Positions 6,847 through 14,341 of a DNA stretch of 15,204 nt are shown here, one piece after another (position 1 is the first letter of the stretch; each line of letters starts with the position of its first letter). A program made the translations under genes and the position numbers. A model generated the notes under the pieces. It was not told where the DNA came from. It saw nothing but the letters and a program-made list of their open reading frames with translations, and searched no databases. The DNA is from Candidatus Sigynarchaeota archaeon (lineage in GTDB: Archaea > Asgardarchaeota > Jordarchaeia > Jordarchaeales > Jordarchaeaceae). The stretch lies in the NCBI GenBank assembly GCA_030587505.1, contig JAUQYY010000237.1:1-15204 (forward strand). Direction: 5' to 3'.

Positions 6847-6908
6847 TAGGAGCCAGAAAACGTGAACCGCATCCACCCCCTCTTCTTTTAAACCCCCTCT
6901 GGCTCCTA
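6847..6908. repeat. 11-bp inverted repeat with 40-nt loop
   Basis: TAGGAGCCAGA (6847-6857) and TCTGGCTCCTA (6898-6908) are exact reverse complements. The loop is strongly pyrimidine-rich on the plus strand. It may be a stem of a structured RNA or a protein-binding site. Confidence 0.85.
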
Positions 6909-7019
6909 CCTCCTCCTTCAGAGCTTTTAAAAAAGACCCAGATACCCTGCGACTGATGGAATTAATCCACGCTCTTTTGAAAATAGATACTAATAGGAGT
7001 TACGCAGTTGAGGTAAGTT

Positions 7020-7134
7020 TTTCGGCTAGCTGTGTTGCAGCCGTTTCAAGCCCTTCTCTTTTTCTCTTATCTGGCGAAATACGGAATTTTTGAAGACCGT
7101 TTTTAAGATAAGATGGTAAAAGAAGCCGAAACGG
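7020..7134. repeat. Long imperfect hairpin, candidate structured RNA
   Basis: Stems nest as CCGTTTC (7041-7047) with GAAACGG (7128-7134), TCTTATCT (7065-7072) with AGATAAGA (7106-7113), and ACGG (7081-7084) with CCGT (7097-7100). The apical loop is about 12 nt and there are extra short matches between stems. A competing pairing joins TTTCGGCT (7020-7027) to AGCCGAAA (7124-7131). The two alternative partners for the same 3' arm suggest a switchable or ncRNA-like fold, but transcription is not shown. Confidence 0.4.
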
Positions 7135-7350
7135 AAAAAGAAGGCAGAACAGACAATTCCACTAGCAACCCAGCCCGCACAACCCGCCCAACTGCGTAAG
7201 TCCTATCCTTTATAAACTCATCAAAATTTATTGTTTTAGTTGAGTTTCTACCTAATATCATAAACAAATTCTTTGAAAGTTTTTGGAAAAAGAAACGAAA
7301 AATTGAGAAAGATTTCGGGGAGTTTTTAGGCGGATTTCAACTATTTTTTG

Positions 7351-7710
7351 ATGGTGGTTGTTCTGGCGAGAATCATAAGCAGAATCATCAGTATCACCAT
7401 CTTTCTAGGTGTAGTGGTTCTCATCCAAGTGCCCCTGGTTATCCAATCCATAAACACAATAAATTTATCAAGCGTTTTCATGGGGGGAGAGTTGCAAGCA
7501 ATTCTGGTTGTATGGTTGGTTGATTCGCTCCTAGTTGCGATATCCTTCGAGTGGATTTCCCTTATTCTCTCCGTGATTCCGTTTATTATCACGCTCCCGC
7601 TCGCTCTTATTTACACTGCCCTGAGTCCAGTTTACGGTTGGATTGTGCTCATGAACATCACAGTAATTTTTGTACTAATATTTGGAAGGATAATAGCTAA
7701 TCTAGTTTGA
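7351..7710 (+). CDS. Small hydrophobic membrane protein, function unknown
   Basis: This is a 119-residue protein with ATG at 7351 (a TTG codon directly before it also opens the frame). The ribosome binding site is weak: AGGCGG lies about 18 bases upstream, outside the usual spacing. Almost the whole chain is hydrophobic, with three or four membrane helices (roughly 8-32, 45-68, 70-92 and 95-117), separated by a short polar segment at residues 33-45 and a Tyr-Gly-Trp turn near 92. No catalytic or transport motif is recognisable. It lies 82 bp upstream of purM, on the same strand, but a separate TATA box precedes purM. The lack of a good ribosome binding site leaves some doubt about the exact start, and the high Ile/Val/Leu content is normal for such proteins. 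Confidence 0.6.
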   Translation: MVVVLARIISRIISITIFLGVVVLIQVPLVIQSINTINLSSVFMGGELQAILVVWLVDSLLVAISFEWISLILSVIPFIITLPLALIYTALSPVYGWIVLMNITVIFVLIFGRIIANLV

Positions 7711-7752
7711 AGGTATCACCCGCACATTCGAAGCGTCTGCCTAGGCTACATT

Positions 7753-7761
7753 TTTATAAAA
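7753..7761 (+). promoter_or_regulatory. TATA box of purM
   Basis: TTTATAAAA, centred about 27 bp before GTG 7784. Transcription should begin near 7782, so the purM mRNA is nearly leaderless. It would start at GTG 7784 without a leader, or at TTG 7793 with a leader of only about 11 nt containing GGGTG. Confidence 0.65.
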
Positions 7762-7792
7762 AATCTGCTTTCATCTAGTTAGGGTGCAGACA

Positions 7793-8866
7793 TTGGGAAA
7801 AAAAGGTTTAACATACCGCGACGCAGGTGTGGATTTGGCTAAGGCTGGTGAAAGCCATAAAATCATAGGCAAACTGATAGAGAAAACCTTTTCATTTAGA
7901 AAGGGAAGATTCGGGGAAGTGGTGGGGGAGTACGGCCACTACGCAAACCTGATAGACATCGGCTCTGGATTGGCATTAGCAGTGCACAGCGACGGCGTAG
8001 GCACCAAGGTTCTAATCGCCCAGCTAATGGACAAGTACGACACGGTAGGAATCGATTGCGTGGCCATGAACGCAAACGACCTAGTTTGCATAGGAGCCGA
8101 GCCCCTAGCCCTCGTGGACTACCTAGCGGTGGAGAAATCTGACCCCGAAATGGTTGAAGAAATAATTCGAGGGCTTGTTAAGGGAGCCGAAATGGCGAAC
8201 ATGGCGATACTGGGTGGAGAAACCGCCACAATGCCGGGTGTAATAAAAGGAGCTGTTGAAGGAAGAGGATTCGACCTAGCGGCTATGAGCATAGGTATTG
8301 TTCACAAAGACAGGGTGATAACAGGCAGAAAAATCAAGGCAAACGATGACGTGATAGGTTTACAGAGCAGCGGAATTCACTCAAATGGACTCTCACTCGC
8401 GAGGAAAGCGCTTATAGACACAGCAGGATACAACGTACACGACCCCCTGCCAAACGCGAGTCAGACCGTGGGCGAGGCCCTACTTGAACCAACCAAAATA
8501 TACGTTCGAGAAATACTTGAAACTCTGGAGAAAACAGAGGTACACGGCCTCGCAAACATAACCGGAGGGGCGTTCTCGAAGCTTAAAAGAATATGTTATG
8601 GAAAAATCGGAATGCACCTCGACCAATTACCAGAACCGCAACCGATTTTCGGGGCAATAAGAGAAGCGGGAAACATTGACGACCATGAAATGTACAAAAC
8701 CTTCAACATGGGAGTTGGATTCGTGGTTGTTACACCCAAGGAGAGTACAGAAACTGTAATATCGATCTGTAACAAAGCTGGAACAAAAGCCCAAATCATA
8801 GGTAGAACAACCACAAAAAAGGGAATCACACTGGAAACAGAGAAAGGAAAGCTTCTGAGAATGTGA
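7793..8866 (+). CDS. purM: Phosphoribosylformylglycinamidine cyclo-ligase (AIR synthetase)
   Basis: This enzyme catalyses the ATP-dependent ring closure of FGAM to AIR, the fifth step of purine biosynthesis, in the cytoplasm. The product is 357 residues, near the family length of about 340-350. It opens with GLTYRDAGVD, as expected for PurM. It shows the nucleotide-binding HSDGVGTKV, then MNANDLVCIGAEPLALVDYLA, GGETATMPG, and GLQSSGIHSNGLSL, followed by the AIRS C-terminal domain with HGLANITGGAF and NMGVGFVVV. The start chosen is TTG 7793, because GGTGCA lies four bases upstream in the same geometry as neighbouring genes. GTG 7784 would add three residues and would be leaderless. It is followed at 90 bp by an NCS2/AzgA-like permease, which suggests a shared purine theme, though that gene appears to have its own promoter. 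Confidence 0.97.
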   Translation: MGKKGLTYRDAGVDLAKAGESHKIIGKLIEKTFSFRKGRFGEVVGEYGHYANLIDIGSGLALAVHSDGVGTKVLIAQLMDKYDTVGIDCVAMNANDLVCIGAEPLALVDYLAVEKSDPEMVEEIIRGLVKGAEMANMAILGGETATMPGVIKGAVEGRGFDLAAMSIGIVHKDRVITGRKIKANDDVIGLQSSGIHSNGLSLARKALIDTAGYNVHDPLPNASQTVGEALLEPTKIYVREILETLEKTEVHGLANITGGAFSKLKRICYGKIGMHLDQLPEPQPIFGAIREAGNIDDHEMYKTFNMGVGFVVVTPKESTETVISICNKAGTKAQIIGRTTTKKGITLETEKGKLLRM

Positions 8867-8894
8867 AAAACGCGAAAAACCATTAAGGCTAAAG

Positions 8895-8930
8895 TTTATT
8901 TTTAGGTTTCTACCCTTTTTAAAATATTTT
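8895..8930 (+). promoter_or_regulatory. T-rich terminator of purM overlapping the permease promoter
   Basis: TTTATTTTTAGG and CCCTTTTT are T-rich runs that can end the purM transcript. The second run continues into TTTAAAATATTTT (8918-8930), a TATA-like box that puts a transcription start near 8945-8950. That favours ATG 8956 as the permease start over the in-frame ATG at 8932. Confidence 0.4.
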
Positions 8931-8955
8931 AATGAGGAAATCACGGGTGGAAAAA

Positions 8956-11097
8956 ATGTGTTCCAACAGGGAGTGCAAAAAAGGACGGCTTCCAGAAATG
9001 ATTCCCTTGGGTGAACCTTCGGTCACTGACTTTTTTCTTAGCCTTTTTAACAGAGGAACGATCAAAATCTGGAAGAGAAACGACCTCAACGGAGCAGTTG
9101 CTCTGTTCGCAGACAACATCACTCTACTTGTGCTATTAATGGGATTACTCCCGGTAATGTGGAGCTTACAGTTCATACCGGTCTGGTACGTCTCAGCCCT
9201 AACAGGAGTACACGTAGCCCCCACTAATTTAATTGGCCTTATCAACTTTTCAGGAACGCAAATACCAGTAATGATCCCTCAGGGATACTATTTGCCTCCC
9301 GACGTTCAAATCTTCTATCCTCACAGGCCTTGGGGTATGATCTCAGCCCTACTAGGGGCGTGCGCATTGCAGATTCTGATTGGAAATCTGGCCTACAGCT
9401 ACTACGCGTACAAAAAGACTATGGAAACAGGCAAAACATACACCGCCCTACCCTTTGGAATAAGCGCACCCGGATTGTTCCTATTTCTGGGAGCAATAAT
9501 AGGCATCTCACAAACAACCCTCGGCTTCGACTTATACACAGCGGTTTCCGTTGCCATCTTAGCCAATTTCCTCAGCTCTATAGTCGAAATCGTCATCGCA
9601 CTCGGTCTAATAGAACGCATAAGAAGGCATATTCCCACAGCGGGGGTGCTGGGCACAATTGCGGGAATAGGCTTCGCATGGCTCATCATCAACTACTTGG
9701 GATACATAGCGGGAGGACCAATCAACGGGATTAACGGAGCACTCAACGGGTGGCCTTACATCTCACCAACAATCGGATTCGTGGTACTGTTCATCCTGTT
9801 AGCTGGAATAGTATCACGCTTGAGAATTTTCAAGAGAATTCCGACAAACCTCCTAGCATTGGTTGTGGGGGTAGCCCTAGTGGTTATCAATGTTCTGTGG
9901 TTAGGATGCTACGGACCCTTCGGTGACCCCCTCTTCTACTTCAGAGAAATGTGGGCCCAGATTTGGGGCGGCTGCGGCCCCCAGTTCACACTCGCAGCCA
10001 TTCTTGGACAAGACGTCACAAGCTATGTTTATCCACGGACATTTAGCCTCATGTTTCCGGGATTGAGACCCGAACTCCTCGGTCAAGGCCTGCAGGCACT
10101 TCCGATGGTCATCGCGGTTGTTGTTCCCTTCCAAATTTACGACTCCTTAGAAAGCTATGCCAACAACAAATCAGGAAATCTCGAAATCGCCCGCAAACTC
10201 GGAATAGATGATCAAAACACGCTAGAACTTTGGTGTGACGAGTACGGATACTCCGCGAAGACCACCATGCTCATAGACGCTTGCAGCGGTCTTCTCGGAA
10301 CACCTTTTGGAAGCTGGGCACCTACAGTAAACTACGTAGGATCTGCGAGCTATGTTAGAATGGGGGCAGGAATCGGATACTCTCTTCTAAGCGGAGTAAT
10401 CACCGCGGCGATTGTGTGGTGCGGCGTTTTATTCCTTGTGCCAATAATTGTCCCAATCAACGTGATAGTGCCAATCCTTTTGGTAATCGGAGGACTGATA
10501 GTAGTACAGGCCTTTAAGGAGGTCTACGAGGAAAACAAGAGAACGAACAACCCGGACTTCGTAATCTGGGGCGACCTATTCGCCGTGATGCTAGCTATGG
10601 TTCCACACATCTTCACAGTCATGGCTCTTATGATTACCAATAATTTCAAAAACGCTTACACCGGAGCGCTAATGAACACAGCCACAACGCCCTACCAGTT
10701 GTTAAACAACATATTCTTCATAACAGTCCACATCGCAGGGATACCGGTACAGATACCGGTTGCCCAGTACCTAGGACTCTACGGATACGGGCTCAACGAA
10801 ACATTCAGCTACTCAAGCGCCACACTGGGCTGGTCCGGAATAGTCTTCCTCGGACTCGGAGCAGCAACGGTGGGACTAATATGGGGCAGCATAGTCTCGG
10901 ACCTCAATCACAAACGCTTTAAAAGAGCATTCACATTCGCCGCCATATCAGCACCACTAGCACTACTCGGAATCATACACGCCTACTCAATCCCCACAAG
11001 TTTTGAAGAGCTTGTACTGCGGACCCCCTGGGCACTAGCTTATCTGGCAATCGCGGTTTACATACTAATCCTCTGGTGGCAAACCAAATCCAGCTAA
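8956..11097 (+). CDS. Large NCS2/AzgA-like permease, probable nucleobase transporter
   Basis: A 713-residue polytopic membrane protein. ATG 8956 is chosen because GGTGGA ends four bases upstream; ATG 8932 would add eight residues. The motif ALPFGISAPG (about 164-173) matches the first substrate-binding region of NCS2 proteins. The segment from LIDACSGLLGTPFGS through NYVGSASYVRMGAG resembles the AzgA segment around its second substrate-binding helix. About 12-14 helices are expected. The chain is much longer than typical members (430-600), owing to extra Trp/Tyr/Pro-rich loops near residues 70-127 and 325-395 and a cytoplasmic segment with SLESYANNKSGN. Known relatives move xanthine, uracil, adenine or guanine with protons. 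Its place behind purM supports a purine, but the substrate cannot be read from sequence and the expanded loops may mean a different ligand. Confidence 0.8.
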   Translation: MCSNRECKKGRLPEMIPLGEPSVTDFFLSLFNRGTIKIWKRNDLNGAVALFADNITLLVLLMGLLPVMWSLQFIPVWYVSALTGVHVAPTNLIGLINFSGTQIPVMIPQGYYLPPDVQIFYPHRPWGMISALLGACALQILIGNLAYSYYAYKKTMETGKTYTALPFGISAPGLFLFLGAIIGISQTTLGFDLYTAVSVAILANFLSSIVEIVIALGLIERIRRHIPTAGVLGTIAGIGFAWLIINYLGYIAGGPINGINGALNGWPYISPTIGFVVLFILLAGIVSRLRIFKRIPTNLLALVVGVALVVINVLWLGCYGPFGDPLFYFREMWAQIWGGCGPQFTLAAILGQDVTSYVYPRTFSLMFPGLRPELLGQGLQALPMVIAVVVPFQIYDSLESYANNKSGNLEIARKLGIDDQNTLELWCDEYGYSAKTTMLIDACSGLLGTPFGSWAPTVNYVGSASYVRMGAGIGYSLLSGVITAAIVWCGVLFLVPIIVPINVIVPILLVIGGLIVVQAFKEVYEENKRTNNPDFVIWGDLFAVMLAMVPHIFTVMALMITNNFKNAYTGALMNTATTPYQLLNNIFFITVHIAGIPVQIPVAQYLGLYGYGLNETFSYSSATLGWSGIVFLGLGAATVGLIWGSIVSDLNHKRFKRAFTFAAISAPLALLGIIHAYSIPTSFEELVLRTPWALAYLAIAVYILILWWQTKSS

Positions 11098-11254
11098 AAA
11101 CACAAATAAACGAACAACTCACAACACATCTCCCCATAGTTTAAACTAATAGTAACTGTGAATAGAACGAAAACCAAGTGAACAGCCCCGCTCACGAAAG
11201 AGGACCCCCTACCGGTAAAGAGTCAAAGAATTGAAACCTAACTGTGTACAACTG

Positions 11255-11262
11255 CTTATATG
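11255..11262 (+). promoter_or_regulatory. TATA box of the HAD hydrolase gene
   Basis: CTTATATG followed by an A-rich stretch, with transcription expected near 11285 and a leader of about 45 nt. The rest of the 233-bp spacer from 11098 shows no gene or clear structure. Confidence 0.45.
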
Positions 11263-11330
11263 TGAAAACAAAATTAAAAAACGTTCAGTTACTAGTCAAA
11301 TTTGCAGTTTACATCCTGGAGACTTGATGC

Positions 11331-11993
11331 ATGAAACGTAAAATCAAAGCCATCATTTTTGATTTGGATGGGACACTCATACACATACCAGACGGAGAAT
11401 TCTTCGACCGATTACTTGTAGAGTCACTCAAAGAGATCGGTTGTAAGGTTCCAAGCAGAAAGCAGAGGGATCAGTTATGGGAGAGCGGGAGAGACTACGA
11501 GAAAATTTTAACATCGTGGGGTCTGCAAAACACCGAGTATTTTTGGAAAGTGTTCGACAGAAGGGACTTTGAAGCACGCAAAAGGCTCATAGACATTAGG
11601 CAAATCAAACCCTACGAAGACATTACGGTTCTACCGGAACTGGCGAAAAAGTTCAGTCTGGGGATTGTAACAAATACTCCGCTAGAACTGGCGCTGCTAG
11701 AATTAGACACTTTCCACTTAACCAAATACTTTGATTCGATAATAGCTCTTGGAACAGTGGAACAGAAGAACGCGAAACCCGAAGCTCACGGAATACTTAA
11801 ATGCGTCAAAGAGTTAAGCAGCTCGCCCGAAGAAACCCTTATGGTTGGAGACAGGGATATCGATATAATTGCCGGGTTCAGGGCAGGCACCCACACAGCC
11901 ATAATAATTCGCTCAGGGATCAAAATCAAAGTGAAAGCAGACTTTGCCGTTAGTAGCCTCTATGAACTCATCGAAATTCTGAGAAAATACTAA
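11331..11993 (+). CDS. HAD-superfamily phosphohydrolase
   Basis: A 220-residue haloacid-dehalogenase-type hydrolase, probably a small-molecule phosphatase acting in the cytoplasm. Motif I is DLDGT with nucleophile D11 and acid/base D13. A helical cap of about 75 residues (16-93) follows. Motif II is VTNT (T114), motif III the Lys of NAKPEAHG (K149), and motif IV GDRDIDIIAG with D174 and D178 for Mg2+. The cap size and layout fit the phosphoglycolate phosphatase/Gph-like subclass, but the substrate is not known. ATG 11331 has GGAG nine bases upstream. It is monocistronic and convergent with the gene ending at 12003, with only nine bases between the two stops. No anomalies are seen and all catalytic residues are present. 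Confidence 0.92.
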   Translation: MKRKIKAIIFDLDGTLIHIPDGEFFDRLLVESLKEIGCKVPSRKQRDQLWESGRDYEKILTSWGLQNTEYFWKVFDRRDFEARKRLIDIRQIKPYEDITVLPELAKKFSLGIVTNTPLELALLELDTFHLTKYFDSIIALGTVEQKNAKPEAHGILKCVKELSSSPEETLMVGDRDIDIIAGFRAGTHTAIIIRSGIKIKVKADFAVSSLYELIEILRKY

Positions 11994-12002
11994 ATTAAAT
12001 TT

Positions 12003-12323
12003 CTATTCAAAACTAACTTCAAACAGGTCGCAATCTTCGCTATTACCAATATCTACACGAATAGTGTTATAATCAGTCTCAAAAAAATCAGAATCTTTCT
12101 CAACGTACGCAACCACACTCTCAGTAGCAGCCACCGGAACAACGGTGGTACCATAACGTTTGATATCAACAACCAACGCGTTAGAGATTTTCACATGTGC
12201 ACCACAACAGGATTTGTATTCCACGAAGTTTATGAGTAAGCCACCTGCACCCTGAAGCTGAGACAGCTTATCTTTTATACATCTTTTCGCCGTTTCAGAT
12301 AACTCCAGCTCCATTTTTACCAT
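12003..12323 (-). CDS. HesB/IscA-like protein with a Cys-Cys motif
   Basis: A 106-residue small soluble protein. It opens with LELSETAKRCIKDKL and then GGLLINFVEYKSCCGAHVKI, which follows the start of the HesB/IscA A-type iron-sulfur carrier fold: N-terminal helix, then a strand leading to the first conserved Cys. Classical IscA has one Cys here and a C-terminal CGCG. This protein has an adjacent pair C39-C40 and only C98 near the end (EDCDLFEVSFE). That pattern recalls the CC/Se-motif HesB-like (seleno)proteins, where a redox or metal role is suspected but not proven. The start ATG 12323 has AGGAG eight bases upstream, and a TATA-like stretch lies at 12371-12382. The assignment rests on fold resemblance. 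Confidence 0.7.
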   Translation of the reverse strand: MVKMELELSETAKRCIKDKLSQLQGAGGLLINFVEYKSCCGAHVKISNALVVDIKRYGTTVVPVAATESVVAYVEKDSDFFETDYNTIRVDIGNSEDCDLFEVSFE

Positions 12324-12370
12324 TGATTTAGCTCCTTTTTTTACATCCCAAGAAATAGTTGGAATACTGA

Positions 12371-12382
12371 TAAAAATATTTA
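12371..12382 (-). promoter_or_regulatory. TATA box of the HesB-like gene
   Basis: The minus strand reads TAAATATTTTTA about 50 bp before the start codon. The predicted transcription start is near 12350, just ahead of the AGGAG site. Confidence 0.5.
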
Positions 12383-12502
12383 GTGTGGTGGGATAATGAA
12401 ATCTACGAATCGGTTTATTGAGCTTTAATTATTCACACATCTAAAAATTGCGAAAATCACATCAACAGTATCCGATTAATGTGTACTTCTCAACAATAAC
12501 AC

Positions 12503-12512
12503 AATATTTATT
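12503..12512 (+). promoter_or_regulatory. TATA box of the longin-like gene
   Basis: AATATTTATT, with transcription expected near 12533 and a leader of about 30 nt that ends in AGGTGAT four bases before ATG 12565. Confidence 0.5.
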
Positions 12513-12564
12513 AGTACGTTGGATACTAGATATAATTGACCAGCGGTTCACCTAGGTGATTAGC

Positions 12565-13059
12565 ATGATCCATAATTTTTACCTGCTGAAGAAAAGTGGG
12601 GAGTGTGTAATCCATCGTAAATACGGCAGTCTAGAGACCGATGAAAACCTCGTATCCGGTTTTCTGAGCGCCATGTTCTCCTTCGGTAGGAATATAAGCG
12701 GCCGCAACATAGAAAGCGTACTCTTAGACGACAAGAAATTCGTATATGTTGTTAACGGAGATGTCATATTCGCCGCCTACACGGACAGAGACGAGATGGT
12801 CAAAGACAAACTCGAAGAGCTAAGCGAAGAGTTCATCAAGAAATACGGCAACCTTGAGAATTGGGACGGAGACAGAGACAGATTCGCAGATTTCTTGCCG
12901 AAACTCGATGAGGTTTTCGGCTCATCAGGAAAGGAAGTCACCGACAGCTTCCTGAACGACCTCATAAAGCAAATTCAGGAAGGCAAAGCACCGATAAAAG
13001 CCTCACTAGATGAATGGATAGACTCCTTAAAAGAGAGAGTTAAAAAAATCAACCAGTAA
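12565..13059 (+). CDS. Longin/adaptin-sigma-like protein
   Basis: A 164-residue soluble protein. ATG 12565 is preceded by AGGTGAT with a four-base spacer; an in-frame GTG at 12556 lies within that site and is rejected. Residues 1-75 open with MIHNFYLLKKSGECVIHRKYG, followed by a helix (LVSGFLSAMFSFGRNI), then VLLDDKKFVYVV and DVIFAAYTDR, and a long helix. This order of strand, turn with Ser-Gly, strand, helix and three strands is that of the longin domain found in SNARE regulators, adaptor small chains and TRAPP subunits, and in archaeal homologues that act with small GTPases. Residues about 80-164 are charged and helical, with no matching family known to me. A tandem roadblock gene, a related fold, lies 1.3 kb away. 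The role is unknown, and the call is by pattern only. Confidence 0.7.
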   Translation: MIHNFYLLKKSGECVIHRKYGSLETDENLVSGFLSAMFSFGRNISGRNIESVLLDDKKFVYVVNGDVIFAAYTDRDEMVKDKLEELSEEFIKKYGNLENWDGDRDRFADFLPKLDEVFGSSGKEVTDSFLNDLIKQIQEGKAPIKASLDEWIDSLKERVKKINQ

Positions 13060-13066
13060 AATCAGA

Positions 13067-13094
13067 CCCAAAAGATTTTAGCCTTATGTTTGGG
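13067..13094. terminator. Hairpin between convergent genes
   Basis: CCCAAA (13067-13072) pairs with TTTGGG (13089-13094) across a 16-nt loop containing ATTTT. It lies between the stops of the longin-like and ATP-grasp genes and could serve either direction. There is no long T-tract, so this is tentative. Confidence 0.3.
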
Positions 13095-13117
13095 GTTCTC
13101 CCACGCCGGGTGCCTAC

Positions 13118-14311
13118 CTAAACCTTACTTTTCTCAAACTGGCTGTATATCTGTTCAGCTATTTTTCTTGCCCGTAACAAAGCTTCTTCCTTCTTTGACT
13201 CAAGCAGTTGAATCGTGCAGACCGGAGTCCCCGCTTTAACAAAGGTGCCTGACATGGTGATGTCAAAAACAGAGGGTATACCGAGTTGGGGCATTATAAA
13301 ATCGTGTTTTGCGAATAAAATATTCTTCACGGCGTACCCTTTTCTTGGAGGGACACATTCGGGAAGTATTCCATCACAGGCCCTTATGTGTGCTTCGACT
13401 ATATTTAATCCGGTTACCATCTCAACACACTCTAAAGTGCCCTGAAACCTGGGGTTTATCTCCATCAAATAGGGTTCATCCGCACGAATAACGAAGTCTA
13501 CTCCATTCGAGCCCCTAAGCGAAAATAACTTGCACAACGCTTCAGAGTACATTTTTATTTTATCACAAACCTCTCTTTTGGCTGTGAGTGGAACAATGTT
13601 TCCGCAGTAGACGAAATCTTTGGCACCCAATTCGGAGAGCCCAATCAATTGTTCATTAACCGAAATCGCAAGCGCGGATCTCCCGCTTGAAAGAAGTGAA
13701 CAACTAGCATCAACTCCACGAATATACTCTTGAACCATTACCATTTTCTGGTCTGAAAGCCCCTCGAATATTCGCTCCACCTCACTCAGGCTCCTCGCTA
13801 GCTGAATACCCTGACCGCCCCCACCTCTCGTCGGCCTCACGATCACCGGAAGCCCAATCGATTTCGCGGCATCCTTAGCATCTTCCACATCTTTAACCAG
13901 TGTTGAGTCCGGGAAGCTAATACCTAACTTTTTGGCTTCACTAAAAACCTTCATCTTATCTCTCGATTCCAAGAGAGCCTTCTTTCCATTTCCAATAACT
14001 GGCGCGATTTCGTTGAGCTTATCCCAAATACGAGGTTCATCATCAAAACCGCTTCCAACCAGAACAAAATCAATTGAATAATTATCCGCAAATTTTTCGG
14101 CTAGCTCCAAAAAAAGATCGGCGTACCCTTTTCCCAACCCAGTTTCTTTAAACAGTTTGCGGACTACCAAAATCTCATCGGCACACTTGTAGAGGTCAGC
14201 ATCTCCCCAATAGTCCACAACAAGAACGTTAAGTCCAAGTCTTTTGGCGGAGGCGGCTATTGGTCTAGCGTTAAATCCTACAACAAGAACAGTAGATCGC
14301 TTTTCAACCAA
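13118..14311 (-). CDS. ATP-grasp family ligase (COG2232-like)
   Basis: A 397-residue cytoplasmic enzyme expected to couple ATP to acyl-phosphate formation and amide or thioester ligation. The N-terminus is a Rossmann-like pre-ATP-grasp domain (STVLVVGFNARPIAASAKRLG, 6-26). The ATP-grasp core has VRPTRGGGGQGI (158-169), with Arg in place of the usual Lys of this loop, then VQEYIRGVDAS (193-203), GVDFVIR (270-276) and the metal site MEINPRFQG (283-291). A small C-terminal beta domain ends the chain. The shape recalls COG2232, predicted carboligases of archaea, but the substrate is unknown. The start is TTG 14311; GGAGGG lies about 13 bases upstream, longer than elsewhere, so translation may depend on coupling to the roadblock gene, whose stop is 30 bp upstream. 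The two form an operon. Confidence 0.88.
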   Translation of the reverse strand: MVEKRSTVLVVGFNARPIAASAKRLGLNVLVVDYWGDADLYKCADEILVVRKLFKETGLGKGYADLFLELAEKFADNYSIDFVLVGSGFDDEPRIWDKLNEIAPVIGNGKKALLESRDKMKVFSEAKKLGISFPDSTLVKDVEDAKDAAKSIGLPVIVRPTRGGGGQGIQLARSLSEVERIFEGLSDQKMVMVQEYIRGVDASCSLLSSGRSALAISVNEQLIGLSELGAKDFVYCGNIVPLTAKREVCDKIKMYSEALCKLFSLRGSNGVDFVIRADEPYLMEINPRFQGTLECVEMVTGLNIVEAHIRACDGILPECVPPRKGYAVKNILFAKHDFIMPQLGIPSVFDITMSGTFVKAGTPVCTIQLLESKKEEALLRARKIAEQIYSQFEKSKV

Positions 14312-14341
14312 GGCTAAGTGGAACCCTCCAGATCTAAGTGT

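Larger units (their letters stand above)
6678..7350. other. 670-bp spacer rich in inverted repeats
   Basis: This is the longest gene-free stretch. It holds the minus-strand promoter (6695-6735), a CCGCT/AGCGG hairpin around a TTCGAA core followed by five Ts (6750-6790), an 11-bp inverted repeat with a 40-nt loop (6847-6908), polypyrimidine stretches, and a long imperfect hairpin (7020-7134). A 28-codon frame from ATG 7114 lies on the distal arm of that hairpin but has no ribosome binding site. I see no tRNA with a closed acceptor stem and no RNase P or SRP RNA core motif. Confidence 0.4.

Noticed and set aside
7114..7200. 28-codon frame in the large spacer
   Set aside because: It lies on one arm of the hairpin, lacks a ribosome binding site and has a low-complexity product.
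8596..9245. Overlapping minus-strand frames over the 3' end of purM and the start of the permease
   Set aside because: They are antisense to clear genes, with Ser/Phe-rich composition and no start signals.
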